From assembly GCF_001422405.1 (NCBI RefSeq), contig NZ_LMMV01000024.1:33047-97046 (forward strand): a stretch of 64,000 nt of DNA, given 5' to 3'. Positions within the stretch are counted from its first letter, which is position 1, and each line of letters starts with the position of its first letter. Below the pieces are notes generated by a model. It made no database searches and had not been told where the DNA came from. It saw only the letters and a program-made list of their open reading frames with translations. The translations under genes were made by a program, and so were the position numbers. Source of the DNA: Pseudorhodoferax sp. Leaf267. Its GTDB lineage: Bacteria > Pseudomonadota > Gammaproteobacteria > Burkholderiales > Burkholderiaceae_C. Positions 7,759 through 16,008 of this stretch are shown piece by piece.

Positions 7759-9459
7759 ATGCCGCACAGCGTTTCCCTGATCAGCACGGTGGCCGCCGGT
7801 CTGGGACTGGCGTTGGTGTTCGGCTTCCTGGCGTCGTGCATCCGCCTGCCGGCACTGGTGGGCTACCTGCTGGCCGGCGTCGTGATCGGGCCGTTCACGC
7901 CGGGCTTCGTGGCCGATGCGGAGATCGCCGCGCAACTGGCCGAGATCGGCGTCATGCTGCTCATGTTCGGCGTGGGCCTGCACTTCTCGCTCGACGACCT
8001 CCTGGCCGTGCGCAAGATCGCGCTGCCCGGCGCCATCGTGCAGATGGCGGTGGCCACGGCCCTGGGCATGGGCCTGGCGTGGCTGTGGGGCTGGAACCTC
8101 GGCGGCGCGCTGGTGTTCGGCCTGTCGCTGTCGGTGGCCAGCACCGTGGTGCTGCTGCGCGCACTGGAAAGCCGCGGCGTGCTCGACTCGTTCAACGGCC
8201 GCATCGCGGTGGGCTGGCTGGTTGTCGAAGACCTGGCGATGGTGCTGGTGCTGGTGCTGTTGCCGCCGCTGGGCGGCTGGCTGGCCGGCAGCCAGGTGGC
8301 CGATGCGAACGTGCTGTGGAAAACGCTGGGGCTCACGCTGCTGCAGGTCGGCGGCTTCGTGGCGCTGATGCTGATCGTCGGGCGCAGGCTGTTCCCCTGG
8401 CTGCTGTGGCAAGTGCAGCGCACGGGCTCGCGCGAGCTGTTCACGTTGTGCGTGGTGGCGGCTGCGGTCAGCATCGCGGTGGGCTCCACGGCGCTGTTTG
8501 GCGTGTCCTTCGCGCTTGGAGCTTTCTTCGCCGGCATGGTCATGCGCGAGTCCGAATTCAGCCACCGCGCGGCCGAGGAATCGCTGCCGCTGCGCGATGC
8601 CTTCGCCGTGCTGTTCTTCGTCTCCGTCGGCATGCTGTTCGACCCCTGGGTGCTGCTCGAGCGCCCGCTGCAGGTGCTGGCCGTGGTCGGCATCATCGTG
8701 GTCGGCAAGTCCATGGCCGCGGCCGCGCTGGTGCTGGCCTTCCGCTACCCGCTGAACACCGCGCTGACCGTGTCGGCCAGCCTGGCGCAGATCGGCGAGT
8801 TCTCGTTCATCCTGGTGGGCATGGGCTCGTCGCTGGGCCTGCTGCCGCGCGAAGGCCAGAGCCTGGTGCTGGCCGGTGCGCTGATCTCCATCGCGCTGAA
8901 CCCGGCGGCGTTTTACTTCGCCGAGCCCATGCAGCGCTGGATCCTCGCGCGCTCTGCCCTCGCGCGGCGCATGGAGGCGCGCGACGACCCCATGGCCGAG
9001 CTGCCCACGCACACCGAGCCGAAGTACCTGGCCCAGCAGGTCGTGCTGGTCGGCTATGGCCGCGTGGGCCGTCGCATCGCCGCGGCCATGCAGGCGCACC
9101 ACATCCCCTTCGTCGTGGCCGAGCAGAACCGCGAGACCGTGGAGCGCCTGCGCGCCGAGGGCATGGCCGCCGTATTCGGCGACGCGTCCGAGCCGGCCAC
9201 CTTGATCCAGGCCCACATCGCCCGCGCGCGCATGCTGGTGATTGCCACGCCAGACTCGCTCAACGTACGCCAGATGATCAGCGTGGCGCGTGCCCTGAAC
9301 CCCACCATCGAGACCGCCGTGCGCACGCACAGCGAGGCCGAAGCGCGCCTGCTCAACGAGGAGCAGGCCGGCCGCGTGTTCCTGGGCGAGCAGGAGCTGG
9401 CCCAGTCCATGGCGCGCCACGTGGTCGAGCGCACCAGCGCTGCCGCGGCCGCGCACTGA
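7759..9459 (+). CDS. ybaL: CPA2-family cation/proton antiporter with RCK domain (YbaL/Kef-type)
   Basis: Inner-membrane monovalent cation:proton antiporter (566 aa). Residues 1 to about 390 form an Na+/H+-exchanger domain with roughly twelve helices, including LPALVGYLLAGVVIGPFTPG, GVGLHFSLDDL and the VGWLVVEDLAMVLVLVLLP segment. From about residue 428 an RCK N-terminal domain follows, with Rossmann loop VVLVGYGRVGRRIA and acidic FGDASEP, typical of nucleotide-regulated K+ efflux. This architecture and length match YbaL/KefB-like proteins. The ATG at 7759 is chosen because membrane domain similarity starts there; the open frame upstream overlaps phaB. It may protect against electrophiles or acid pH, but the ion is not shown by sequence. 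Confidence 0.85.
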   Translation: MPHSVSLISTVAAGLGLALVFGFLASCIRLPALVGYLLAGVVIGPFTPGFVADAEIAAQLAEIGVMLLMFGVGLHFSLDDLLAVRKIALPGAIVQMAVATALGMGLAWLWGWNLGGALVFGLSLSVASTVVLLRALESRGVLDSFNGRIAVGWLVVEDLAMVLVLVLLPPLGGWLAGSQVADANVLWKTLGLTLLQVGGFVALMLIVGRRLFPWLLWQVQRTGSRELFTLCVVAAAVSIAVGSTALFGVSFALGAFFAGMVMRESEFSHRAAEESLPLRDAFAVLFFVSVGMLFDPWVLLERPLQVLAVVGIIVVGKSMAAAALVLAFRYPLNTALTVSASLAQIGEFSFILVGMGSSLGLLPREGQSLVLAGALISIALNPAAFYFAEPMQRWILARSALARRMEARDDPMAELPTHTEPKYLAQQVVLVGYGRVGRRIAAAMQAHHIPFVVAEQNRETVERLRAEGMAAVFGDASEPATLIQAHIARARMLVIATPDSLNVRQMISVARALNPTIETAVRTHSEAEARLLNEEQAGRVFLGEQELAQSMARHVVERTSAAAAAH

Positions 9460-9462
9460 CGC

Positions 9463-10758
9463 TCAGCGCTGCATCGTCGAGCGCAGCCGCGTCACATCCA
9501 GTTCACTGACCGCCGGCGCGCTGTTGCCCCAGGCGCCGCGCACATGGGTCAGCACGGCCGCGATGTCGCTGTCCGACAGCGCCAGCACGTAGGGCGGCAT
9601 GCCGTAGGGCCTGGGGTTGCCCGCCGTGGCCGGCGCGAAGCCGCCATGCAACACCACCTGCACCAGGTTGGCCGTGGACGCCATGGTCACCCCGCGGTTG
9701 CCGGCCAGTGGCGGGTAGACGCCGCCCGCGCCGCGGCCGTCGTCGCCGTGGCACTGCGCGCAGTTCTGCTCGTACAGCTTGGCGCCCAGTGTGGCCACGG
9801 CGGCCGTGGGTGCGACGCGTGCGGGCGTGGGCCGGGCCGGTGTCTGCGGCAGGCTCCGCAGGTAGCCGGCCATGGCCGACAGATCGGCCTGGCTCAGATG
9901 CTGCGTGCTGCGCAGCACGACCTCGGCCATCGGCCCGGTGACCCAGCCGCGCGGCGACACACCGGTGTGCAGCAACGCGACCACGTCTTCCTGCGGCCAG
10001 TCGGCCACGCCGGCCTCGCTGGCCGAGGTGAGCGCGGGCGCGTACCAGTTCTGCATCGGGATCAGGCCGCCGGCCAGCGCCTGGCTGTCGTCGGGCGCAC
10101 CCCAGGTGTTGCGCGCCGTGTGGCAGGCGGCGCAATGGCCCAGGCCGCGCACCAGGTAGGCGCCGCGGTTCCACGCGGCCGTCTGCGAGGGATCGCGGCG
10201 GAATTCGCCCGCGCGGAAGAACAGCGCGCGCCAGACCGCCAGCGCGGCCTGCTGGTCGTAGGGCCAGCGCAGGGCATGCGCGCGGTTGGGCTGCGGGCTG
10301 GCCGGCAGGCTTTGCAGATAGGCGAACAGCGCGTCCGCGTCCTCGCGCGTGACCTGCGTGAAGCTCGTGTACGGAAACGCCGGGTACAGCAGCCGGCCAT
10401 CGCGCGAGCGGCCGTGGTGCAGGGCGCGCCAGAACTCGGTGGGCGACCAGGCGCCAATGCCGTGTTCGCGGTCGGGCGTCAGGTTGCTGCCGTAGAGCAG
10501 GCCGAACGGCGTGGGGATGGCCGCACCGCCCGCGTAGGGCGTGCCGCCGCGGCTCGTGTGGCAGCCCATGCAGTTGCCGGCCTGTGCCAGGTAGGCACCG
10601 CGCTGGACCTGCCCGGCACTGGCAGGCGCAGCCGGCGCCGCGGCCGACAGGTCGGGCTCGCCCCGCACATTGAGCCACCAGACCAGGGCGCTGGCCGCCA
10701 CGAGCAGGACGCACAGCAGCGCCAGCGCCTGCAGCGCGCGTTGGCTCGACCGGCTCAT
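9463..10758 (-). CDS. Membrane-anchored triheme cytochrome c
   Basis: Exported cytochrome (431 aa) with one N-terminal membrane anchor (ALALLCVLLVAASALVWWL) and three c-type heme motifs: CMGCH (63-67), CAACH (209-213) and CAQCH (333-337). The arrangement matches the cytochrome c subunits of periplasmic alcohol/gluconate dehydrogenases (AdhB-like), which pass electrons from a flavin or PQQ enzyme to the quinone pool or oxidase. No dehydrogenase subunit is adjacent; a PQQ-type sugar dehydrogenase lies about 11 kb away. Its ATG overlaps the stop of the upstream diheme cytochrome (ATGA), so the two are made together. Confidence 0.85.
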   Translation of the reverse strand: MSRSSQRALQALALLCVLLVAASALVWWLNVRGEPDLSAAAPAAPASAGQVQRGAYLAQAGNCMGCHTSRGGTPYAGGAAIPTPFGLLYGSNLTPDREHGIGAWSPTEFWRALHHGRSRDGRLLYPAFPYTSFTQVTREDADALFAYLQSLPASPQPNRAHALRWPYDQQAALAVWRALFFRAGEFRRDPSQTAAWNRGAYLVRGLGHCAACHTARNTWGAPDDSQALAGGLIPMQNWYAPALTSASEAGVADWPQEDVVALLHTGVSPRGWVTGPMAEVVLRSTQHLSQADLSAMAGYLRSLPQTPARPTPARVAPTAAVATLGAKLYEQNCAQCHGDDGRGAGGVYPPLAGNRGVTMASTANLVQVVLHGGFAPATAGNPRPYGMPPYVLALSDSDIAAVLTHVRGAWGNSAPAVSELDVTRLRSTMQR

Positions 10759-11549
10759 CGGGCCGCCCCCAGTTCAGGCGCGCTGCCGCACGGCATCGCC
10801 GGCGCTGCCGCGGGCCAGGCCGGCGCAGCGGCGACAGCCTTGGCCTGCACCGGCAGCGGCTGGGCCGCGAGCCAGCCGGACACGGCAGCCACGTCTTCGT
10901 CCGGCAGGCGCCTGGCGATGTCGGCCATGCAGTCGGGCGTGTGGGCGCGGCGCTGGCCGGTCTTCCATGCACCCAGTTGCCCGTTCAGGTAGTCGCGCGG
11001 CAGGCCCAGCAGGCCCGGCACGTTGGGCGCCACGCCGGTCATGGCCGCGCCGTGGCATTGCACGCAGGCTGGCAGGCCGCGTGCGGCATCGCCTTGCTGT
11101 ACGAGCTGCTGGCCACGCTGCAGCGTCTGCGCCGTGGTGGTGACCGGCGCGGGCGGCGGGTAGGGCAGGTCCAGCGCTGCGAAGTAGCCGGCGATCTCGC
11201 GCAGGTAGTCGTCGCTGAGCAGATCGACCATCTGCGTCATCAGGCCGTAGTGGCGCCTGCCGTCGCGGAAGTTCAGCAGCTGGTGGTAGAGGTAGCCGGC
11301 CGGCTTGCCGGCCAGGCGCGGGTAGTAGCCGTCGGGCGCGGCGCGGCCCGCCTTGCCATGGCAGACGGTGCAGGCCACCATGCGCTGGCCCATGCTGTCT
11401 TCGATCGTAGGTGGGGCCGCGGCTGCCGGTCTGGCCAGCAGGGCAAGGGGCAGGGCGGCGGCGAGGAGAGCGGTGCGCAGTGCGCGCGGTGGGGGGAAGG
11501 CATTCACGGCACGGCGATCATGCACCAAGGCCCGGCGGCCAGACAGCAT
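10755..11549 (-). CDS. Diheme cytochrome c, cytochrome c4/c553-like
   Basis: Periplasmic cytochrome with two heme motifs, CTVCH (60-64) and CVQCH (162-166), in a duplicated class I cytochrome c layout like cytochrome c4. The hydrophobic segment RTALLAAALPLALLARPAAA is the signal peptide. With the ATG at 11549 the n-region is unusually long; a GTG at 11507 (VNAFPPPRALRT) gives a more standard signal peptide and 250 residues, so the start is uncertain. The downstream triheme cytochrome overlaps by four bases. Function as an electron carrier is clear from the motifs; the donor is unknown. Confidence 0.82.
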   Translation of the reverse strand: MLSGRRALVHDRRAVNAFPPPRALRTALLAAALPLALLARPAAAAPPTIEDSMGQRMVACTVCHGKAGRAAPDGYYPRLAGKPAGYLYHQLLNFRDGRRHYGLMTQMVDLLSDDYLREIAGYFAALDLPYPPPAPVTTTAQTLQRGQQLVQQGDAARGLPACVQCHGAAMTGVAPNVPGLLGLPRDYLNGQLGAWKTGQRRAHTPDCMADIARRLPDEDVAAVSGWLAAQPLPVQAKAVAAAPAWPAAAPAMPCGSAPELGAAR

Positions 11550-11620
11550 CAGATCGGCTGCGCTGGACCGGATCAGCGGCCCTACCGTGCGATGCCGTGG
11601 CCCCGCAAGCCCGGGTCGGT

Positions 11621-12427
11621 CTAGGCTGCGATGCCCTTCACCGCCCACGCTAGCGCTGCATAGGAGCGTGGGCCGTCGGCTTCGCCGTCCAGATAGGCCG
11701 CACTGACCGCTGCTTCGAGCTGGGCACGCTGTGCCGCGCCCAGGCCGCCCACGTATTCGGCCGCCGGCCCCTCTTGACCGGTGTAGGGCGCCCAGTAATC
11801 GGCGAAGGTGGCGAATTCCATGCGGATCTGCAGCGAGGTTTCCTCCACGTCGACGAAGCCCGCAGCGCGCCACGCAGCGACGAGCTCACCCGGGCGCGTC
11901 ATCGGCCGCGTGTAGTTCCTGGCGCGCCGCTCGGCGGCCTTGGGGTCCAGCGCGGCAGCGGTGTCGAAGAACATCCGGTTGGCGACGAAGCCGCCGCGCG
12001 CATCCCACACCGCAGCGGCCACCACGGCCCCCGGCCGCGCCACGCGGCCCATGTGCGCCAATGCGGCGCGCGTGTCGGGCACGAAGTGCAGCACCAGCAG
12101 CGACAGCACCGCGTCGAAGCTGTGGTCCGGGTGCGGCAGGGCACACGCGTCGCCGACCTCGAATTGCACGCCCGAGCCGGCGTAACACGCCCTGGCCGCC
12201 TCGACATAAGCCGGCGACAGGTCGACCGCCTGCACCTGCGCGCCAGGGCAGCGCGCCGCCACCGCGCCGGCAAGGTGGCCGGTGCCGCATCCCACGTCCA
12301 GCACGCGGCGCGCACCACCGAGGTCGGCGAAGTCCAGGAACGGCTGCGCCAGGCGCCGGCTCCATCGGCCCATGGTGCGCTCGTAGCCGTCGCCATCGGT
12401 CGCGAGGAAGGTGGACGAGGGGTTCAT
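11621..12427 (-). CDS. Class I SAM-dependent methyltransferase
   Basis: Cytoplasmic methyltransferase (268 aa) of the UbiE/Methyltransf_11 type. Motif I LDVGCGTGH is at residues 43-51, the acidic SAM-ribose residue is in VQAVDLSPAYV, and motif post-I is GDACALPHPDHSFDAV, followed by LLVLHFVPD. The substrate cannot be read from sequence. It ends close to a cytochrome pair and starts 23 bases after the hydrolase gene on the same strand, so it may be transcribed with the hydrolase and benzoate-CoA ligase. Confidence 0.82.
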   Translation of the reverse strand: MNPSSTFLATDGDGYERTMGRWSRRLAQPFLDFADLGGARRVLDVGCGTGHLAGAVAARCPGAQVQAVDLSPAYVEAARACYAGSGVQFEVGDACALPHPDHSFDAVLSLLVLHFVPDTRAALAHMGRVARPGAVVAAAVWDARGGFVANRMFFDTAAALDPKAAERRARNYTRPMTRPGELVAAWRAAGFVDVEETSLQIRMEFATFADYWAPYTGQEGPAAEYVGGLGAAQRAQLEAAVSAAYLDGEADGPRSYAALAWAVKGIAA

Positions 12428-12450
12428 GGCGGGCTCCTCCATCCGGGCGC

Positions 12451-13242
12451 TCAACCGCGGTCGTGGCGGTGGATGAATGCGCTGGTGGCCGCGATGACCT
12501 GCTCGGCCTGGTCCCGGTGCGGCGAATGCCCGCACTGCGGCAGCTCCAGCAGCACGCTGCTGGGCACCACCCACTGGACGCTGCGGATCTGGGCCAGCGT
12601 GCCGTAGGCATCGTCCACGCCCTGGATCGCCAGCAGCGGGCTGCGGATGTGCTGGAGTTCGCCCTCGATGTTCCAGCTGCGAAAGGCCGGGTCCAGCCAG
12701 ATGCGGTTCCAGCCCCAGAAGGCCGAGTCCGGGTCGTCGTGGTAGCGCGCCAGGCCGGCGCGCAGATCGCCCGTCTCGTAGGCCTCGCGCGTCTTGCCGA
12801 TGTTGGCCACCGTCACGTCTTCCACGAACACATGCGGCGCCAGCACCACGAGGCCTGCCACGCGCTCGGGGAAGCGCGCCGCATACAGCAGGGCGATTGA
12901 GCCGCCGTCGCTGTGGCCGAAGAGCCAGGCCGGCGCGTCCACGCCCAGCTGCGCGAACAGCGCCGGCAGCACCTCGTAGGCCTGGCGGTGCATGAAGTCC
13001 GGCGCCCACACCTCGTCGCCCGCGCGCGGCGTGGAACGCCCATAGCCCGGCCGCGAGAACACCAGCCCACGCATGCCCGCCGCGCGGCACAGCTGCGCAG
13101 GGAAATCCTTCCACATCGCGAGCGAGCCCAGGCCCTCGTGCAGGAAGACCAGCAGCGGCGCGTCGGCCTGCTCCGCGCCTAGCCACGCGTACTCGATGCG
13201 CACCGGGCGGCCACACCAGTCGATGTCGGCGAAGGCCGTCAT
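12451..13242 (-). CDS. Alpha/beta hydrolase next to benzoate-CoA ligase
   Basis: Alpha/beta-hydrolase-fold enzyme (263 aa). The oxyanion region is FLHEGLGSLAMWK, the nucleophile elbow GHSDGGS puts Ser at 111, the acid is likely in GVDDAYG and the histidine in QCGHSPHRD. The gene overlaps the benzoate-CoA ligase stop by four bases (ATGA), so it is translationally coupled to bclA. That position suggests a role in benzoate metabolism, such as ester or thioester hydrolysis, but no specific substrate is supported. Confidence 0.82.
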   Translation of the reverse strand: MTAFADIDWCGRPVRIEYAWLGAEQADAPLLVFLHEGLGSLAMWKDFPAQLCRAAGMRGLVFSRPGYGRSTPRAGDEVWAPDFMHRQAYEVLPALFAQLGVDAPAWLFGHSDGGSIALLYAARFPERVAGLVVLAPHVFVEDVTVANIGKTREAYETGDLRAGLARYHDDPDSAFWGWNRIWLDPAFRSWNIEGELQHIRSPLLAIQGVDDAYGTLAQIRSVQWVVPSSVLLELPQCGHSPHRDQAEQVIAATSAFIHRHDRG

Positions 13243-14789
13243 GCCTGCTCCCGCTCGCGCAGCCGAAAGCGCTGGATCTTGCCCGTGGCCGTCTTCGGCA
13301 GCTCGGCCAGGAACTCGATCAACCGCGGGTACTTGTACGGTGCCAGCCGCTCCTTCACGAAGCTCTTGAGCTCGTCCTCGCTGGCGCTGGCGCCCTCCTT
13401 GAGCACCACGAAGGCCTTGGTCTTGGTCAGGCCCTCGGCGTCGGGCGTGCCGATCACCGCAGCCTCCAGCACGGCCGGGTGCTGCATCAGCGTGGCCTCG
13501 ACCTCGAAAGGCGAGACGTAGATGCCGCTGACCTTGAGCATGTCGTCGCTGCGCCCGGCGTAGGTGTAGTAGCCGTCGGCGTCGCGCACGTACTTGTCGC
13601 CGCTCTTGGTCCAGCCGCCCTGGAAGGTGTCGCGCGTCTTCTCGCGGTTGCCCCAGTACATCAGCGCGGCGCTCGGCCCGCGGATGTACAGGTCGCCGAC
13701 CTCGCCGTCGGCCACCGGGCCGCCGTCCTCGCCGCGCAGCGCGATCTCGTAGCCGTCCACCGGCTTGCCCGTGCTGCCGTAGCGCACGTCGCCGGGCCGG
13801 TTGGAGATGAACACGTGCAGCATCTCGGTCGAGCCGATACCGTCGATGATCTCGCAGCCGAAATGGGCCTTGAAGCGCTGCGCGATCTCGCCGGGCAGCG
13901 CCTCGCCAGCCGACGAGCACATGCGCAGCGCCACATCGGCGCGCGCCGGCAGCCGCGGCGAGGCCAGCATGCCGGCAAAGCCCGTGGGCGCGCCGAAGAA
14001 CACCGTGGGCTTGGGGCCGGCCCGTGTCCAGCGCTGGAACACGGCGTCCGGCGTGGGCCGCTCGGCCATCAGCAGCACCGTGGCGCCCACGCTCAGCGGG
14101 AAGGTCAGCGCATTGCCCAGCCCATACGCGAAGTACAGCTTGGCGGCCGAGAAACACACGTCGCGCTCGGTCAGCCCCAGCACGGCCTTGCCGTAGAGCT
14201 CGGCCGTCCACCACAGGTTGCCGTGCGTGTGCACCGTGCCCTTGGGCCTGCCGGTGGAGCCGGAGGAGTACAGCCAGAAGCCCGGGTCGTCCGGCGTCGT
14301 CGGCGCCGGTGCGGCCAGCGGCTCTGCCGCGGCCAGCGCCTGCTCGAAGTCGGTGGCGCCGGCCGGCAGCGCGCCCTGCGGCTGCGAGACGATCAGCGTG
14401 CCGACCTCGTGCCCCTGCGTGGCCATCGCGGCCTGCAGCATCGGCATCAGCGCACCCGACACCAGCGCGGCCTGGGCGCGGCTATGCGCCAGCATGTAGG
14501 CGTAGTCGTCGCGCGTCAGCAGCGTGTTCACGGCCACCGGCACCAGCCCCGCGTACAGGCAGCCCAGGAAGCTCACGGGCCAGTCCTGCGTGTCGTGCAT
14601 GAGCAGCAGCACGCGCTCCTCGCGGCGCAGGCCGGCCGCACGCAAGGCACCGGCCAGCTGGCGCGCGCGCTGCGCCAGTTCGCCGTAAGCCAGGGGGCCA
14701 CGGTCGTCGATGTAGGCCGTGCGGTCGGCGCGGGCGCGGTTCAGCTCGAACAGATGCGCCGCGAAGTTGAAGGTGGCGGGCAGGCTCAT
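13239..14789 (-). CDS. bclA: Benzoate-CoA ligase
   Basis: Benzoate:CoA ligase (516 aa) activates benzoate to benzoyl-CoA with ATP, the entry step of the box pathway. It belongs to the AMP-forming acyl-CoA synthetases: the AMP-binding motif YSSGSTGRPKGTVHTH is near residues 173-188, the GIGSTEMLHVFISNRPG segment is typical of benzoate-CoA ligases, and the C-terminal catalytic lysine lies in LPKTATGKIQRFRLR. The promoter-facing side is shared with boxR, and a TTGACA/TATGGT promoter lies upstream. It is transcribed divergently from boxR and boxCBA. Confidence 0.93.
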   Translation of the reverse strand: MSLPATFNFAAHLFELNRARADRTAYIDDRGPLAYGELAQRARQLAGALRAAGLRREERVLLLMHDTQDWPVSFLGCLYAGLVPVAVNTLLTRDDYAYMLAHSRAQAALVSGALMPMLQAAMATQGHEVGTLIVSQPQGALPAGATDFEQALAAAEPLAAPAPTTPDDPGFWLYSSGSTGRPKGTVHTHGNLWWTAELYGKAVLGLTERDVCFSAAKLYFAYGLGNALTFPLSVGATVLLMAERPTPDAVFQRWTRAGPKPTVFFGAPTGFAGMLASPRLPARADVALRMCSSAGEALPGEIAQRFKAHFGCEIIDGIGSTEMLHVFISNRPGDVRYGSTGKPVDGYEIALRGEDGGPVADGEVGDLYIRGPSAALMYWGNREKTRDTFQGGWTKSGDKYVRDADGYYTYAGRSDDMLKVSGIYVSPFEVEATLMQHPAVLEAAVIGTPDAEGLTKTKAFVVLKEGASASEDELKSFVKERLAPYKYPRLIEFLAELPKTATGKIQRFRLREREQA

Positions 14790-14842
14790 CGTGGGTCTCC
14801 TGGCGTCTCGTCGGCTGCGGTGCCGCGCTTGCGATGCGTGGG

Positions 14843-14860
14843 TGCATGCAGTATCGTGCG
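14843..14860. promoter_or_regulatory. Candidate BoxR operator in the bclA leader
   Basis: The sequence TGCATGCA followed by TGCA-N6-TGCG is close to the TGCA-N6-TGCA arrangement known for BzdR-type operators. It lies just downstream of the predicted bclA start of transcription, where a bound repressor would block elongation. Confidence 0.55.
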
Positions 14861-14869
14861 TGTGCCCAG

Positions 14870-14898
14870 ACCATAGTGGGCACTCCAGTCCATGTCAA
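14870..14898 (-). promoter_or_regulatory. Probable sigma-70 promoter of bclA
   Basis: On the minus strand TTGACA (14898-14893) and TATGGT (14875-14870) are separated by exactly 17 bases. The predicted transcription start is near 14863, about 75 bases before the bclA ATG. TGCA elements lie upstream (14908-14911) and downstream (14843-14850), as expected for a BoxR-controlled promoter. Confidence 0.7.
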
Positions 14899-14939
14899 GC
14901 AATATAGTGCATGTACGGTGTTAACCCTGAGAATGCGGC

Positions 14940-15890
14940 ATGGGGAACAGAAATCGAATGAACGAGGGCCTCGCGGTGGCGGCGGACGAGCCGGCCGTCG
15001 CCCATCCGGCGCCGGAGTCGGCCGAGCCGCGCGACGCCTTGTTGATGGCGCTGGGCGAGCGGGTGCGCAGCCTGCGTGCACGCCGCGGCCTCACCCGCCG
15101 GGCCGTGGCCGTGGCGGCCGGCGTGTCCGAGCGCCACCTGGCGAACCTGGAATACGGCATCGGCAACGCGTCCATCCTGGTGCTGCAGCAGGTGGCCGGC
15201 GCGCTGCACTGCTCGCTGGCCGAGCTGGTCGGCGACGTGACCACGAGCTCGCCCGAGTGGCTGCTGATCCGCGAGCTGCTGGAGAAGCGGTCCGAGGCCG
15301 ACCTGCGCAGCGTGCGCCTGGCGCTGGGCGAGCTGCTCGGCACGGCCGCTGCCGACCCGGGCCGCGCGCGCCGCATCGCGCTGGTGGGGCTGCGCGGCGC
15401 CGGCAAGTCCACGCTGGGCCAGATGCTCGCGGACGACCTGGAGCTGCCCTTCATCGAACTCAGCCGCGAGGTTGAGAAGCTGGCCGGCTGCAGCGTGCGC
15501 GAGATCCACGACCTGTACGGCACCAATGCCTACCGCCGTTACGAGCGCCGGGCCCTGGAGGAGGCGGTGCAGATCTACAGCGAGGCCGTCATCGCCACGC
15601 CGGGGGGCATCGTGTCCGACCCGGCCACGTTCAACGAGCTGCTGGCCCATTGCACGACCGTCTGGCTGCAGGCCGCCCCCGAGGAGCACATGGGCCGCGT
15701 GGCGGCGCAGGGCGACACGCGGCCGATGGCGGCCAGCCGCGAGGCCATGGAGGATCTGCGGCGCATCCTGGACGGCCGGGCCGCCTTCTACTCCAAGGCC
15801 GACCTGCGCGTGGACACCAGTGGCAAGAGTCTGCAGCAGGCCTTCGAGCTGCTGCGCGGCGTGGTGCGCACGTCCATCGCCAGCCACTAG
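14940..15890 (+). CDS. boxR: BoxR transcriptional regulator (HTH plus shikimate-kinase-like domain)
   Basis: Regulator of the box genes. Residues about 36-90 are an XRE-type helix-turn-helix (LGERVRSLRARRGLTRRAVA, ERHLANLEYGIGNASI). From about residue 145 to the end there is a shikimate-kinase-like domain with intact P-loop LVGLRGAGKSTLG, which in BzdR/BoxR senses benzoyl-CoA rather than acting as a kinase. Length 316 fits the family. It diverges from bclA and precedes boxC, and TGCA repeats flank both sides. The ATG at 14958 (MNEGLA) is an alternative start. By homology it represses in the absence of benzoyl-CoA. Confidence 0.93.
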   Translation: MGNRNRMNEGLAVAADEPAVAHPAPESAEPRDALLMALGERVRSLRARRGLTRRAVAVAAGVSERHLANLEYGIGNASILVLQQVAGALHCSLAELVGDVTTSSPEWLLIRELLEKRSEADLRSVRLALGELLGTAAADPGRARRIALVGLRGAGKSTLGQMLADDLELPFIELSREVEKLAGCSVREIHDLYGTNAYRRYERRALEEAVQIYSEAVIATPGGIVSDPATFNELLAHCTTVWLQAAPEEHMGRVAAQGDTRPMAASREAMEDLRRILDGRAAFYSKADLRVDTSGKSLQQAFELLRGVVRTSIASH

Positions 15891-15920
15891 CCCGGGTTGC
15901 ACAAAAAAACACCCCGGGCA

Positions 15921-15972
15921 TTGACGCGTGCGCGAACATGCACGATGATGCATGTCAGTTTGGTGGCGTGCA
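15921..15972 (+). promoter_or_regulatory. Probable boxC promoter with overlapping BoxR operator
   Basis: TTGACG (15921-15926) and GATGAT (15944-15949) with a 17-base spacer form a plausible sigma-70 promoter. A TGCA-N6-TGCA motif (15939-15952) covers the -10 element, and a third TGCA lies at 15969-15972. The three TGCA starts are spaced 10 and 20 bases apart, i.e. on one face of the helix. This matches the known BzdR/BoxR operator layout. Confidence 0.7.
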
Positions 15973-16008
15973 TTATTTTGCTTGTCGCCGTGCCCCAAGG
16001 AGACCACG

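Noticed and set aside
14903-14908. TATAGT as -10 of boxR
   Set aside because: No acceptable -35 lies 16-18 bases upstream, so I left the boxR promoter unassigned.
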